A stretch of 64,000 bases of DNA from Chloroflexota bacterium (lineage in GTDB: Bacteria > Chloroflexota > Anaerolineae > Anaerolineales > UBA11579), in contig VRUJ01000016.1 of the NCBI GenBank assembly GCA_019456165.1, positions 1-64,000 on the forward strand, given 5' to 3'. Positions 44,848 to 55,246 of the stretch are shown here, piece by piece. Position numbers and translations under genes: made by a program. The stretch's first letter is position 1. Every line of letters starts with the position of its first letter. The notes under the pieces are model-generated. The model had not been told where the DNA came from, did not search any database, and saw only the letters and a program-made list of their open reading frames with translations.

Positions 44848-46026
44848 ATGGATACTGATCAAATAATCAAACGTATTGAATGGCTGGATAAAGAACGGCT
44901 TAATGATAAGAATGCGATCTCTGAACTGCAAAAGAATATTTCTGAACTTGAGAGGATGCTTGATAATTCTATTGGGACGATAAAAGAACTAGACAGCGAG
45001 ATCACGCGTTTGAAAGTTGTTGTTTCAAAGGTTGATAAATTCGAGCAGACTTTGGGAAATTATAGTGCTGACGTAAAAAAAGAATTGGATGCACAAGACA
45101 AGCGCCGCAAGAGACGCGAAAAAGAAGCCAAGAAGTCCCAACGTATTGAACTGGATGATATGAATAAAAGCTTGGTTGAATTCAGGGAAGGTCTGGCTAA
45201 AATTGCTAAATTCAAAAAAGAATTAAACGATCGCAAAGAAGAGGATTCTCGTCTCGACCGGACGATTAATGAAGTTAAGGAACTGGTAGAAGAAAAAAAT
45301 GAAGCTGAAGCGGAAGGGATCCGCCTGGTTACTTCAATTGAAGAATCGATTAGAAAAGACACCAAACGAGCAACCGATTTGCAAGGTGAAGTATCTGCTT
45401 TACGAAAGCGTTCGGATGAATTCCGGGGTCAGTTTGAATTGACTCTAGAAAATCAAAGAAAAAACGAAACCCAGCTAAATGAGCTGCAAGCATCCGAGAA
45501 AGAACGCAGGGAGACTCAAAACAGCTTTATTGAAAAAATTACTTTTGATATGGATGAACGCGGTCGTAACTGGAAGGAGTGGACAAAACTATATGCTGAG
45601 GTTGAAGAACAATCCAAACAACTTGCCACTCACTTTCAAAAGGTTTCAGATTCCGAAAGAGACGTTAAAAAAGCACAAGATACCTTCGATGAAATCACCG
45701 GCCAATTGAATCGACGTATCAACGAGATCATGGAAATGCAGCGCCTTGGAGAGGAACGTTTCCGGCAGGAATGGGCTACTTTCAAAGCTGATGACCAGAA
45801 GCGTTGGACGAATCATATGCTTACCCAAGAAGAATTGCAAAGAGAAAATTCACGCCGTCTAGAGACGCTTTCAGATCAGGCAACTAACTTGGATGATACT
45901 CTCCAAGAGATTCAAGATGTGGTTCAACACCTAAGTGAGCAAACCGATAAACGTATGCAGACCATGTTGACCAATCTGCGTGAATGGGTTGCCGAAACCG
46001 AACGCTTTATGGGGAGCATGCGCTGA
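44848..46026 (+). CDS. long coiled-coil protein
   Basis: A 392-aa highly charged protein, almost entirely heptad-repeat coiled coil (ISELQKNISELERML through RETQNSFIEK), with a Trp-containing tail (LREWVAETERFMGSM). No signal peptide or membrane helix. I recognise no family. It might be a cytoplasmic scaffold. It ends 65 nt before selB on the same strand. Confidence 0.72.
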   Translation: MDTDQIIKRIEWLDKERLNDKNAISELQKNISELERMLDNSIGTIKELDSEITRLKVVVSKVDKFEQTLGNYSADVKKELDAQDKRRKRREKEAKKSQRIELDDMNKSLVEFREGLAKIAKFKKELNDRKEEDSRLDRTINEVKELVEEKNEAEAEGIRLVTSIEESIRKDTKRATDLQGEVSALRKRSDEFRGQFELTLENQRKNETQLNELQASEKERRETQNSFIEKITFDMDERGRNWKEWTKLYAEVEEQSKQLATHFQKVSDSERDVKKAQDTFDEITGQLNRRINEIMEMQRLGEERFRQEWATFKADDQKRWTNHMLTQEELQRENSRRLETLSDQATNLDDTLQEIQDVVQHLSEQTDKRMQTMLTNLREWVAETERFMGSMR

Positions 46027-46090
46027 TAATCTTGGCGAACCCGATTTTATTGATAGGGTTGAACCGTTCTGACCTGAGGCGATTATTCGT

Positions 46091-47983
46091 ATGCGTGTAA
46101 TTGGCACTGCTGGGCATGTGGACCATGGTAAGTCTACGCTCATCGAGGCGCTTACCGGCACTCACCCAGACCGGTTGAAAGAAGAACGTGAGCGGGAAAT
46201 GACCATAGATTTGGGCTTTGCTTGGTGGAATTTGCCTAATGGCGAAGAAATTGGGGTTGTGGATGTGCCCGGTCACCGGGATTTCATTGAAAACATGCTT
46301 GCAGGGGTAGGGGGGATTGATGCTGTTCTCTTTGTGGTTGCTGCAGATGAAGGTGTGATGCCGCAAACGCGTGAACACTTAGCGATCCTGGATATTTTGC
46401 GCGTCCAGGATGGGGTGGTGGCTCTCACAAAAACCGACTTGGTTGAAGATAAAGATTGGATTGACCTAGTGGAGCAAGACGTTCGAGAGGTTTTGGCAAG
46501 CACATCTTTAGCTGACGCCCAGATAGTGCGTGTATCTGCCGCGCAAGGGATTGGTCTGGATCATCTACAAACTGCCTTGGAGCAGGTAATCTCCAAGCAA
46601 GCTCCGCGCCCAGATTTGGGCCGACCGCGTTTGCCAGTTGACCGTATATTCACAATGTCTGGTTTTGGCACAGTTGTAACCGGGACCCTGACCGATGGTA
46701 TGTTACGCGTAGGCGAGGATGTGGAGATTTTACCAGCAGGTTTGAACGGAAGGATACGCGGACTACAGACCCACAAACGTAAAGAAGAAGTCGCGGTTCC
46801 TGGCAGTCGAACTGCTGTGAATATCTCGGGTGTTGCCGTGGATGAGATACGGCGCGGCGATGTAGTCACCCGTTCTGGAGCCTTCAAACCAACACGCCGT
46901 TTAGATGTTCGTTTTAATTTGCTCGCAGATGCCAGTCAGCCGCTTAAACACAATAGCGAAGTGAAATTTTATATCAGCGCCTCAGAAGAGTTGGCGCGTG
47001 TTCGTCTGATGGGTGTTGAGGTTCTTGAACCTGGACAAACAGCCTGGTTGCAGTTGGAGTTGCGCAACCCGGTCTTGGCTGTGCGTGGAGACCGGTATAT
47101 TCTGCGCAGACCCTCTCCGGGAGAAACCCTCGGGGGCGGGCGGGTTGTTGAGCCGCATCCTTCAGGTCGGTACAAACGTTTTTCGGAGCCTGTCTTGGCG
47201 CGCTTGGAAACTTTGGCTGAGGGCTCCCCGCCAGAAATTTTATTACAAGCTATAATCGCTCTTAGAGCAGCTCCTTTGAATGAAGTGATCGAAAAATCAA
47301 ATTTGGAATCTGATGTAGCAGCCGCGGCGGGCGACCAATTGCTCGCTGAAAATCAACTCCTAATATTAGAAACTCAAACCGATCACCTCGAACAGGATGC
47401 GCTTGTAACCAGCCGTAGTTACTGGGACGCTATTAAGAACCACAGCTTGCTTGAAGTGGAGAAGTACCATAAAGTGCAACCACTGCGCAGGGGCATTCCC
47501 CGTGAGGAATTAAAAAGCCGCCTAGATCTTGCTGCCCGGGTATACAATGCTTTAATGTCGAAATTAATTGCTGAAAATTCGTTAAGCGAGTCAGGGCCGT
47601 TTATCTCCCAACCTGGTCACAAAATCCGTTTTGATGGCAAACAGAAGGAGGCGATTGAGTCTTTAATGTCATGTTTTGCTGCTAACCCGCACTCACCACC
47701 CACGATCAAAGAATGTGTCGCATCAGTTGGTGAAGCGGTTTTTATGGCATTAGTGGATTTGGGCGATTTGGTAACCGTTTCCTCCGAGGTTGCATTTCGT
47801 AGGGAGGATTACGATTTAATGATAGCAGATGTGCGCAACATAATCGAGAAAAAAGGTCCGATTTCCGTGGCTCAGGCTCGTGATCATTTCAATACTACAC
47901 GTCGTTATGTTCTAGCATTTCTTGAACATTTGGATAGTGAAGGTGTAACGGTGCGTGAGGGTGATACCCGCCGTTTGAAATAG
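46091..47983 (+). CDS. selB: selenocysteine-specific elongation factor SelB
   Basis: A 630-aa translational GTPase: G1 GHVDHGKST (residues 8-16), the REREMTIDLGF switch, DVPGHRDFIENML, TKTDL and the SAA-type motif. EF-Tu-like beta barrels follow (FTMSGFGTVVTGT), then four winged-helix repeats at the C-terminus, ending in YVLAFLEHLDSEGVTVREGD, which bind SECIS RNA. It delivers Sec-tRNA to UGA codons. No selA, selC or selD is in the window. Its presence implies that some UGA codons in this genome may encode Sec. Confidence 0.93.
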   Translation: MRVIGTAGHVDHGKSTLIEALTGTHPDRLKEEREREMTIDLGFAWWNLPNGEEIGVVDVPGHRDFIENMLAGVGGIDAVLFVVAADEGVMPQTREHLAILDILRVQDGVVALTKTDLVEDKDWIDLVEQDVREVLASTSLADAQIVRVSAAQGIGLDHLQTALEQVISKQAPRPDLGRPRLPVDRIFTMSGFGTVVTGTLTDGMLRVGEDVEILPAGLNGRIRGLQTHKRKEEVAVPGSRTAVNISGVAVDEIRRGDVVTRSGAFKPTRRLDVRFNLLADASQPLKHNSEVKFYISASEELARVRLMGVEVLEPGQTAWLQLELRNPVLAVRGDRYILRRPSPGETLGGGRVVEPHPSGRYKRFSEPVLARLETLAEGSPPEILLQAIIALRAAPLNEVIEKSNLESDVAAAAGDQLLAENQLLILETQTDHLEQDALVTSRSYWDAIKNHSLLEVEKYHKVQPLRRGIPREELKSRLDLAARVYNALMSKLIAENSLSESGPFISQPGHKIRFDGKQKEAIESLMSCFAANPHSPPTIKECVASVGEAVFMALVDLGDLVTVSSEVAFRREDYDLMIADVRNIIEKKGPISVAQARDHFNTTRRYVLAFLEHLDSEGVTVREGDTRRLK

Positions 47984-48066
47984 GCCTAAAGCAAGTTTTT
48001 ATTTATGCTTGGAAATTCGAATAACTAAGATCAAATTGTGAGCAGGATGTTATAACTGCGCAAAAT

Positions 48067-48246
48067 TTGAACAGATGGTTCTCGGAATTCCCTGGCCTGC
48101 AATATCACACTTATCTGAATGCGGTCTCTCTCGACCAGCTTTCTAATACGCACTGCCGTTCAGGCTGTGTTGGTCAGCGTAATATCTTAATAGAGGGGTT
48201 GTATTGGTGGGCGGGTCAATATTATTTACAGCAAACCTATTCGTGA
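48067..48246 (+). pseudogene. possible short gene relic after selB
   Basis: An open frame of 59 codons from TTG 48067 reads LNRWFSEFPGLQYH and ends with GLYWWAGQYYLQQTYS. It is rich in Trp, Tyr and Cys and has neither a good start nor a Shine-Dalgarno, and it is preceded by stops. It may be the tail of a decayed gene or chance. I see no tRNA or selC here. Confidence 0.2.
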
Positions 48247-48268
48247 GAATCTAATATTAATTGCTGAT

Positions 48269-50029
48269 TTATTTCTTTTTAACTACCAAAATCGTGATGT
48301 CATCGAAGGGAGTTATGTCACCTGTGAAATCGTCTATCCCTTTTTGAACGGCTGCGACGATTTCCTGGGCAGAACTCGAAGAATTTTTTCGCACAACTTT
48401 TCTGAGGCGTTTTTCCCCAAAATCTTGACCTTCAGAATTGATTGCATCGCAGACACCGTCAGTATAGAGCACGAGAAAGTCCCCCGGAGCCAACTTAACC
48501 GATTTTTGTTCAAAGGAAGCTTCTTCTTCGAAGCCTACGAACATGCCGGTGCGGGTTAATTCCACTAGCTTGGTTTTTCCGACTCGGAACAAGAGAGGTG
48601 GATTGTGACCAGCATTTACGTAGGTTATATTTCCGGAGTCCTGGTCAAGCAGGGCATAAAATAATGTTACAGGCATTCCACTGGTCGAGTCTGCGCAGAT
48701 CAGTTGGTTAGCTTTGGTAATTCCATCGGCTGGTGTGGCGGCTTGGGTAACATTGGCGCGTACGATGCTGCGGCTGAAAGCCATGAACAAAGCTGCTGGC
48801 ATGCCTTTATCGGTCACATCGGCGATCAAAAGGCCTAACTTGCCTTCATCGGCTGGAATGAAATCATAATAGTCCCCTGCAACTTCGCGCGCCGGAAGCC
48901 ATTTGGCGGCAAACTCATAGCCTGAGAACTTCGGGATATCATCGGGAATCAGGCTGCTTTGCACTTTACGGGCCATCTGCAGCTCACGTTCTAAGCGACC
49001 TTTCTCTACAGCCACTTCGAATAGACGTGCGTTTTCCAAGGCGATAGCTGCACTGCCTGCGATGGTAGTAAGTAGATCCAGGTCGGCATCAGTAAAGCCA
49101 CCAGGTTTATTTGAGACTTCAATCACACCAATTGTGCGTTCATTGGAGATCAACGGAGCGGCCATTAAGTCTTGAGTGATGAATCCTGTTTCAGCGTCAG
49201 CATCCGCGTAGAAACGAGCATCTTTGCGAACATCGTTAACGATCAATCCTTGAGCGTTCTCCACCACCCACCCGGCAATGCCTTGATCACGCGGCAGCCG
49301 GAAAGGTTTGATCTCCTCAGATTTTTCGCCGATTGCGATCTGGAAAACCAACTCGTCACCATCGACGGTCAGGATTGAACCAGTGGCTGTTCCCAAAAGG
49401 TCTTGCACTCGGTTAAGGCATCCAGTGAGAACTTGTTGGATATTTAGTGTTGAGGTTAAGTCGGCGCTGATATCGTGGAGTAGGTGCAGGGTTTCTAGAT
49501 TAGATTGAGTTTCTCGGAAGAGACGGGCATTCTCGATTGCCATGGCAGCAAGCCCTGCAATCGCAACGAGCAAATCAAGAGCAGCTTCGGAAAAGGCTCC
49601 TGATTTTAAACGGTTGTCTAAATAAATAGCTCCAATAGTTTCATGTTTGGTTTTCAAGGGAGCGCATAAAACAGCCAGTAAGTTAAGGTTCATAACACTC
49701 TGGCGTGCCCCAAGCCATTCTTCTTTTTGGGCATCCAGAGTTAGGATGGGTTTACCTTCGTTGAGTACTTTTTCAATTAAACCGTGAGATACCTCAAGTT
49801 GGGGAGAATCAATGCTTTGGCTGTCTATACCTCTTGCAGCCCGGAACTGTATTGCGTTGTTGGCGGCGCGTAAAACCACGAAACCTCTTTCTGCGGAAAT
49901 TGCGCTGATGACCTCATCCATCACCTGGTTTAAAACTACATCCAGATCAAGTGAAGAGTTAAAAGTTTGACTCACTTGATAAAGTAACGAGAGATGCTCT
50001 TCTGAAAGATGGGAGGATTCCGCTTTCAT
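48269..50029 (-). CDS. two-GAF-domain PP2C (SpoIIE-type) phosphatase
   Basis: A 586-aa cytoplasmic signalling protein. GAF 1 is about residues 20-170 and GAF 2 about 195-345, both followed by the AIENARLF helix. A linker (LERELQMARKVQSSLIP) leads to a PP2C/SpoIIE domain from about 370: GDYYDFIPADEGKLGLLIADV with the metal-binding Asp residues, GHNPPLLF, LYTDGVCDAINSEG, and FDDITILVV. These enzymes dephosphorylate partner proteins such as anti-sigma antagonists, under control of the GAF ligands. No anti-sigma or STAS gene is adjacent. It is a natural counterpart to the kinases at 18.7-23.2 kb, but linkage is only guessed. Confidence 0.92.
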   Translation of the reverse strand: MKAESSHLSEEHLSLLYQVSQTFNSSLDLDVVLNQVMDEVISAISAERGFVVLRAANNAIQFRAARGIDSQSIDSPQLEVSHGLIEKVLNEGKPILTLDAQKEEWLGARQSVMNLNLLAVLCAPLKTKHETIGAIYLDNRLKSGAFSEAALDLLVAIAGLAAMAIENARLFRETQSNLETLHLLHDISADLTSTLNIQQVLTGCLNRVQDLLGTATGSILTVDGDELVFQIAIGEKSEEIKPFRLPRDQGIAGWVVENAQGLIVNDVRKDARFYADADAETGFITQDLMAAPLISNERTIGVIEVSNKPGGFTDADLDLLTTIAGSAAIALENARLFEVAVEKGRLERELQMARKVQSSLIPDDIPKFSGYEFAAKWLPAREVAGDYYDFIPADEGKLGLLIADVTDKGMPAALFMAFSRSIVRANVTQAATPADGITKANQLICADSTSGMPVTLFYALLDQDSGNITYVNAGHNPPLLFRVGKTKLVELTRTGMFVGFEEEASFEQKSVKLAPGDFLVLYTDGVCDAINSEGQDFGEKRLRKVVRKNSSSSAQEIVAAVQKGIDDFTGDITPFDDITILVVKKK

Positions 50030-50412
50030 TAGTTTCCTTTTAGGTTTTTTATTAATTTATCTATGCTGATGCTAGGTTAGGTAGTACGATTGGTCTTATA
50101 ATTATATATCTTTTTTAAGGAATTTATGATTTGGAGAGATTATTCGGGTAAATAAAAAGATCTGGTCATTTTGTGTTTGCCTATTTCATTTTAGTAACGG
50201 TATGTCAAAAACTCGATGTAAGCTTAAGCTTGTTGGGGAGTTCTACGCTTTGAAAGAGTTGATCAGGTGAACGCAACAAGCGAAAATATCCAGGATTTCA
50301 GGATAGCTTTACATTGCCAAAAGCACTTATACTTTGTTCATGTATAATATCAGAAAATCTTAAAATTCTCCGAAAGAAAGAATGAAATTATAATGCAAAC
50401 TTTTTACGATGT
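50030..50412. other. AT-rich divergent intergenic region
   Basis: A 383-bp gap between the minus-strand phosphatase gene and the plus-strand glycan block. It is strongly AT-rich and must hold promoters for both sides. I could not single out confident boxes. No open frame or hairpin of note. Confidence 0.5.
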
Positions 50413-52971
50413 GTGCTGAGGTTTATGGTTAGTAAATATAAATCAAATATTATAAGAATATTCATTGCTTTGTCTGCCTTGGAGGGTCTTTTTTCTTTAT
50501 GGTGGTTGTTGAATATTGATCAAGACCCTAAAAACGCTTGGTTGTTTGGTTATTCAATCAGAAGAGTAGGGATGATCCTCGGTTTAGTGATTGGGGTTTT
50601 GTTTTTTATTTTCTTAGGGTGGCGAGTTTGGCATAGATCAGATCTGAGAGAAAAAATTATCAAGATTTTCGAATATATTAGTAATAATGATCTGACCTTT
50701 CTAACCTCCATTACAATTTTGAATTTCTCACTTATTGGGCTTCATTATACATTTCTGAATCTAATTAATTCATTTTCTTATTTGAAAGCTGGGTTTTCTC
50801 GAATCTTGCCAATTATTATTTGGTTTGAATTAATTTTTCTTCAATTTGTTTTAAGCCTAATTATTCTTCGCCAACGGAGAGAGAAGATTAATATTCACTC
50901 CAAAGTAGAAGTATTAAAAGTTGCTGGGTTGGCTTTCGGAGTTTTCTCATTTTTCGGTGTTTTTATAGCTATAACTAAAATTGGATTAGAGCCAATAGGA
51001 GAATGGGAGAACTTAGGGGCTCCTTTGTTACCATCTCAGGTGTTCTTTTCATTAGCAATTGCATGGGTTTTGGGGTTAGGTTGGATGATTCTAAAGCGGT
51101 ATAAAATGTTTATTACCTTTGAGAATTTTCGGGAAATTCTTCTTGTTTTATTCCTGTGGGGTTTTGCTGTTGGTTTGTGGCAATCTGTTCCGATTGACCG
51201 GAATTTTTTTATGATCTCACCTACCATCCCAAATCAAGAATATTACCCAAATTCTGATGCGTTGTTATATGATTCAATTGCACAAAACTATTTGGTGGGT
51301 GAAGGCTTCGAACCAAGTGAAGATAATGAAAAGCCTTTATACTCGTTTATGTTGGCAATATTTCATGCCATTGGTGGACCAACTTATGAGGCGGTAGTAA
51401 ATCTTCAAATCGTATTATTAGCGTTGTTTCCTGTAGTTATTTATTTCATAGGAAAAATTATGCGCCATCATTTTACAGGTTTAATGTTGGCTACGATGGT
51501 AATTTTGCGTGAGTACAATTCATTAAGATTGAATGGAAGGATAGATGTTTCCCATTCAAAGTTACTTATGACAGATATGCTATCGATGTTACTTTTAGCT
51601 TTATTTCTAGGGGTCACAATTTTTTGGTTAGATCGGAAATGTAAAAGTAGAAAATTGGCGCTTCTTTCTGGTGGTTTATTAGGATTATTGGCTTTGGTAA
51701 GGACACAAAATCTAATATTTTTAGGTGTGGTTTTCTTCTGTTTGATGGTGGTGTTGTCTTTTGATAAGAAAAAACTATTCGAAATAGGTTTTGTATTTAC
51801 TTTCGGAACAATATCAGTAATCACTCCCTGGGTAGCTCGAAACTATAATAGCATAGGTAGTGCATTTGCCATTATGCCATCAAAAGGGAGACTTATTCCC
51901 GCGCGATTCTATTTTCCGTCAGGCCTCGCGATTCCTCCCCAAGAGGATATTAGCTTTGAAGACGGGATGGCAGTATTATTTGAGTTTGCAAAAGAGCATC
52001 CGCGTGAAGTTGCAGAGTTGATAACAGCTCATTTTTTCCATAATGAAGTTTCAACTTTATTTATCTTACCGGTTAATTATGAATTTCAAAATTGTTGTGA
52101 ACTTAACATGGTCGGAAATTTACCTTATTGGCAAGATGATTGGAACGGTTATTTTGGAAATCAATCTTGGTTACCCCTGCTATTTAATATAGTGGTGATT
52201 TCAATTGGGGTTGGGGTTGCCTGGCAAAGCAAAAAAGTAGTTGGGCTTTTACCCTTACTAGTACATTTAGTCTTCAATTTGGGAACAGTTATTTGGGGGG
52301 TTTCGGGGTGGCGATTCATTATGCCAGTAGATTGGATAGGCCTTTTATATTATTGTATCGGCTTTTCTTATTTAATCTACATAATCTTCAAGTTCTTTAA
52401 TATTTCTGTTTGGGAAAGTGGTGATTATGAAGGAGAAATTGAGAAGAAGCGAGCGGAAGTAAAGATTAATGACCGGTTGATCTTAGGTTCTATTGCACTT
52501 ATTTTTTCTATTGGGCTAATTATGCCATTGAGTGAATCATTTATTCCCCCTAAATATTCAGAAATCACAAAAGAAGAAGTCTTGGAATTGATATCTGAAA
52601 GGCTCCCAATTCTGAATGAACTTACAAATATTGATCTGGATGATTTGGTAAATAATTCTGCTGTAGAAGTTTTTTCTGGGCGCGCTTTATATCCCCATTA
52701 CAATCCAGCTGGGAACAAACCACTAAGTTCAAACCCTGCCTGGAATTGGTCTCCATCAGACCTAATAGATAAAGATCGGATGGTGTTTTATTTAGTTGGA
52801 CCTTATAATCTTTCTGTTATTTTGCCGGTCGATCAGATCCCAGAGTTTTTCCCAAACGCTGAGGATGTAATAGTAATAGGCTGCCAAAAGGACGATTACT
52901 TGTTAGCTCAAGTAGTGATTTTTATGAATTATCCAGAAAATACATATATTTCATCTATGTCGTGTCAATAA
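50413..52971 (+). CDS. large polytopic membrane protein, probable GT-C type glycosyltransferase
   Basis: An 852-aa protein with about 14-16 membrane segments and a soluble C-terminal domain (about 710-852). The first long loop has YYPNSDALLYDSIAQNYLVG and EKPLYSFMLAIFH, which resemble the acidic DxxxY-type loop of polyprenyl-phosphate-dependent mannosyl/arabinosyl transferases (GT39/GT83-like). TNDM-type conservation cannot be judged by eye. It probably transfers a lipid-linked sugar outside the membrane. AT-rich (about two thirds A+T), like the three genes that follow. Confidence 0.6.
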   Translation: MLRFMVSKYKSNIIRIFIALSALEGLFSLWWLLNIDQDPKNAWLFGYSIRRVGMILGLVIGVLFFIFLGWRVWHRSDLREKIIKIFEYISNNDLTFLTSITILNFSLIGLHYTFLNLINSFSYLKAGFSRILPIIIWFELIFLQFVLSLIILRQRREKINIHSKVEVLKVAGLAFGVFSFFGVFIAITKIGLEPIGEWENLGAPLLPSQVFFSLAIAWVLGLGWMILKRYKMFITFENFREILLVLFLWGFAVGLWQSVPIDRNFFMISPTIPNQEYYPNSDALLYDSIAQNYLVGEGFEPSEDNEKPLYSFMLAIFHAIGGPTYEAVVNLQIVLLALFPVVIYFIGKIMRHHFTGLMLATMVILREYNSLRLNGRIDVSHSKLLMTDMLSMLLLALFLGVTIFWLDRKCKSRKLALLSGGLLGLLALVRTQNLIFLGVVFFCLMVVLSFDKKKLFEIGFVFTFGTISVITPWVARNYNSIGSAFAIMPSKGRLIPARFYFPSGLAIPPQEDISFEDGMAVLFEFAKEHPREVAELITAHFFHNEVSTLFILPVNYEFQNCCELNMVGNLPYWQDDWNGYFGNQSWLPLLFNIVVISIGVGVAWQSKKVVGLLPLLVHLVFNLGTVIWGVSGWRFIMPVDWIGLLYYCIGFSYLIYIIFKFFNISVWESGDYEGEIEKKRAEVKINDRLILGSIALIFSIGLIMPLSESFIPPKYSEITKEEVLELISERLPILNELTNIDLDDLVNNSAVEVFSGRALYPHYNPAGNKPLSSNPAWNWSPSDLIDKDRMVFYLVGPYNLSVILPVDQIPEFFPNAEDVIVIGCQKDDYLLAQVVIFMNYPENTYISSMSCQ

Positions 52972-53015
52972 AAAGGATAGGATAACTTAGTTCTAAATAA
53001 TAAAAGGGATTATTT

Positions 53016-54467
53016 ATGGTTAGAAAGAATAATTATGCAGAACAGTCTCAAAAAAGATATCAGCAAAAGAGGATTGCACATTGGAATAAGGTCGCTGTGC
53101 AGCTGGATAATTGGAAGAGTTTGGGGGTTTATTATCATGAACGGTTAAATCAGATATATCGTTCTCTTATACCTCAAGAAACTAAACTTCTAGAAATCGG
53201 ATGTGGAAGGGGTGAATTGCTTGGTGCTCTTCAACCATCATTTGGCGTAGGAATAGATTTTTCATCTGAAATGATTTCTAGGGCAAAAGAATCATATCCA
53301 GAACTAACTTTTTACGAAGTAGATGTCCTTGAATTCGATTCAGATCAAAAATTCGATTTTATAATCTTTTCTGATGTAATTAGTGACCTTTGGGATGTGC
53401 AAGGAGCATTGGAGGTGGTGGCATCTAATGCTACCTCACGGACTCGGATAATCATAAATTTTTATAGCAGATTATGGGAAGGAATTTTGAGATTAACAAG
53501 GAAATTGAAACTGACAACGCAGATTTTAGAACAGAATTGGTTTACGTTTGAGGATGTTTCAAATTTATTGAACTTGGCTGATTATGAGGTTATCAAGCAT
53601 CAAAAGGAGATTTTATTCCCTTTTGCTCCAACTTTTTTTGCTAATTTTATTAATAAGTATGTGGTAAAAGTTTGGCCTTTTAATCATTTGGCATTAATAA
53701 ATATTGTGGTTGCTCGCCCAAAACCAAATCCTATTGAGTCAGATAACCCGCCAATTGTTTCTGTGATTGTACCAGCGCGTAACGAAGAAGGTAATATTAA
53801 GAATATTATCTCCCGGGTTCCCCAGATGGGAGGGGGCACTGAGCTCATCTTCGTTGAAGGACACTCAAAAGATAAAACTTTTGAAGAAATTCAAAACCAA
53901 ATAAAAGCGAATCCAGGACTGAATTGTAAATTATATAAACAGACTGGGGTTGGTAAAGGTGATGCTGTTCGGTTAGGTTTTAAAAAAGCTAGTGGTGAAG
54001 TCCTAATAATTCTGGATGCTGATCTAACAGTTCCACCAGAAGATTTGCCCAGGTTTTACGAAGCATTAGTATCAGGCAAGGGAGATCTGATCAATGGGGT
54101 AAGACTGGTATACCCCCTAGAGGAAAAGGCAATGCGTCCTCTAAATTTCCTGGGTAACAAGTTCTTTAGTCTGGCGTTTTCCTGGCTGCTAGATCAGCCT
54201 ATTAAAGATACTTTGTGTGGAACTAAAGTGCTTTACAAACATGATTATCAACGGATTGCCGAAAACAGACCATATTTTGGTGAGTTTGATCCATTTGGAG
54301 ATTTTGATCTATTGTTCAATGCCGCAAAATTGGGGATGAAAATCATTGATATCCCAGTACGATATCGGGAACGGGTTTATGGAGAGACCAATATTGATCG
54401 TTGGCGGCATGGTTGGTTATTATTGAGCATGGCTGTCGTGGCCGCCAGGAAATTAAAATTTACGTAA
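53016..54467 (+). CDS. fusion of a SAM methyltransferase and a GT2 glycosyltransferase
   Basis: A 483-aa protein. Residues ~60-170 are a class I methyltransferase (KLLEIGCGRGELLGAL, VGIDFSSEMISRAK). Residues ~250-483 are a GT2 domain (VSVIVPARNEEGNI, KGDAVRLGFKKASGE, metal-binding LDADLTVPPED, TLCGTKVL). The two parts are joined by a short linker. A nucleotide- or polyprenyl-linked sugar that is both transferred and methylated, or a protein working on cell-surface lipid glycans, would fit. AT-rich like its neighbours. Confidence 0.85.
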   Translation: MVRKNNYAEQSQKRYQQKRIAHWNKVAVQLDNWKSLGVYYHERLNQIYRSLIPQETKLLEIGCGRGELLGALQPSFGVGIDFSSEMISRAKESYPELTFYEVDVLEFDSDQKFDFIIFSDVISDLWDVQGALEVVASNATSRTRIIINFYSRLWEGILRLTRKLKLTTQILEQNWFTFEDVSNLLNLADYEVIKHQKEILFPFAPTFFANFINKYVVKVWPFNHLALINIVVARPKPNPIESDNPPIVSVIVPARNEEGNIKNIISRVPQMGGGTELIFVEGHSKDKTFEEIQNQIKANPGLNCKLYKQTGVGKGDAVRLGFKKASGEVLIILDADLTVPPEDLPRFYEALVSGKGDLINGVRLVYPLEEKAMRPLNFLGNKFFSLAFSWLLDQPIKDTLCGTKVLYKHDYQRIAENRPYFGEFDPFGDFDLLFNAAKLGMKIIDIPVRYRERVYGETNIDRWRHGWLLLSMAVVAARKLKFT

Positions 54468-54592
54468 TAAGTTTAGTTCAGGAATTGCGATGAACCTAAC
54501 TGACTTTTCATTAAATTCTAGATCTCTAAGAATTTAATCAAGAATATATATTTATTAATAAATTAGTAAAATATAAAGGTGCTTCGAAAAAA

Positions 54593-55246
54593 ATGAATTC
54601 CATTCCATCTCTCAAATTTATTCCAAGGGAAGAATACATCGCAATAGATAAATATGACCCTCTCCGATTTTACTTTTGGCCTATATTGGGCAAGATGTAT
54701 CGCAACCGTGTTGAGCTTTGTTTGAATGAATGCAAAGGGGGAGAGAAAATACTAGATGTTGGGTATGGTTCAGGGATTAATTTTCCAAATTTAAATGAAA
54801 AGTATGCTGAAATTCATGGTCTAGACTTATATTCCGACCCAAAAAGAATTACAGAGATATTCGCAAAGCATAAAATAAGCACACATCTTCAGCAAGGAGA
54901 TGTATTAAAAATGCCTTATCCTGATGATTATTTTGACACAATCATCTTGATTAGCATATTAGAGCATCTAAAACCTGAGAAGCTGCCAACTGCGTTTCAA
55001 GAGATTTTCCGCGTTGTCAAACGAGGCGGACAAGTTGTTTATGGTGTTCCCGTAGAGCGAAAACTCATGAGAGTTGCTTTCTGGCTCTTGGGAGCTAATA
55101 TCCACGAACACCATTTTTCAACTCAAGACGATATTCTGTTTGCAGCAAGAGAATTATTTGAGGAAAAAAAACTTATCAAAATGAAAAGTATTATTCCATC
55201 CTTGGGCCAGGTCTACCAAATTGGTCATTTTAAGAAAGCGTCGTAA
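54593..55246 (+). CDS. class I SAM-dependent methyltransferase
   Basis: A 217-aa protein. Motif I KILDVGYGSGINFP, the acidic strand HGLDLYSD, the DVLKMPYPDDYFDTIILISI stretch typical of Methyltransf_11 enzymes, and the HLKPEKLPTAFQEI helix. The substrate is unknown; the context suggests a glycan or polyprenyl substrate. It overlaps the next gene by one base, so translation is coupled. Confidence 0.82.
   Translation: MNSIPSLKFIPREEYIAIDKYDPLRFYFWPILGKMYRNRVELCLNECKGGEKILDVGYGSGINFPNLNEKYAEIHGLDLYSDPKRITEIFAKHKISTHLQQGDVLKMPYPDDYFDTIILISILEHLKPEKLPTAFQEIFRVVKRGGQVVYGVPVERKLMRVAFWLLGANIHEHHFSTQDDILFAARELFEEKKLIKMKSIIPSLGQVYQIGHFKKAS

Noticed and set aside
47984-48268. Possible selC (tRNA-Sec) gene beside selB
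   Set aside because: I looked for a cloverleaf with TTC-loop and CCA-type acceptor and found none.
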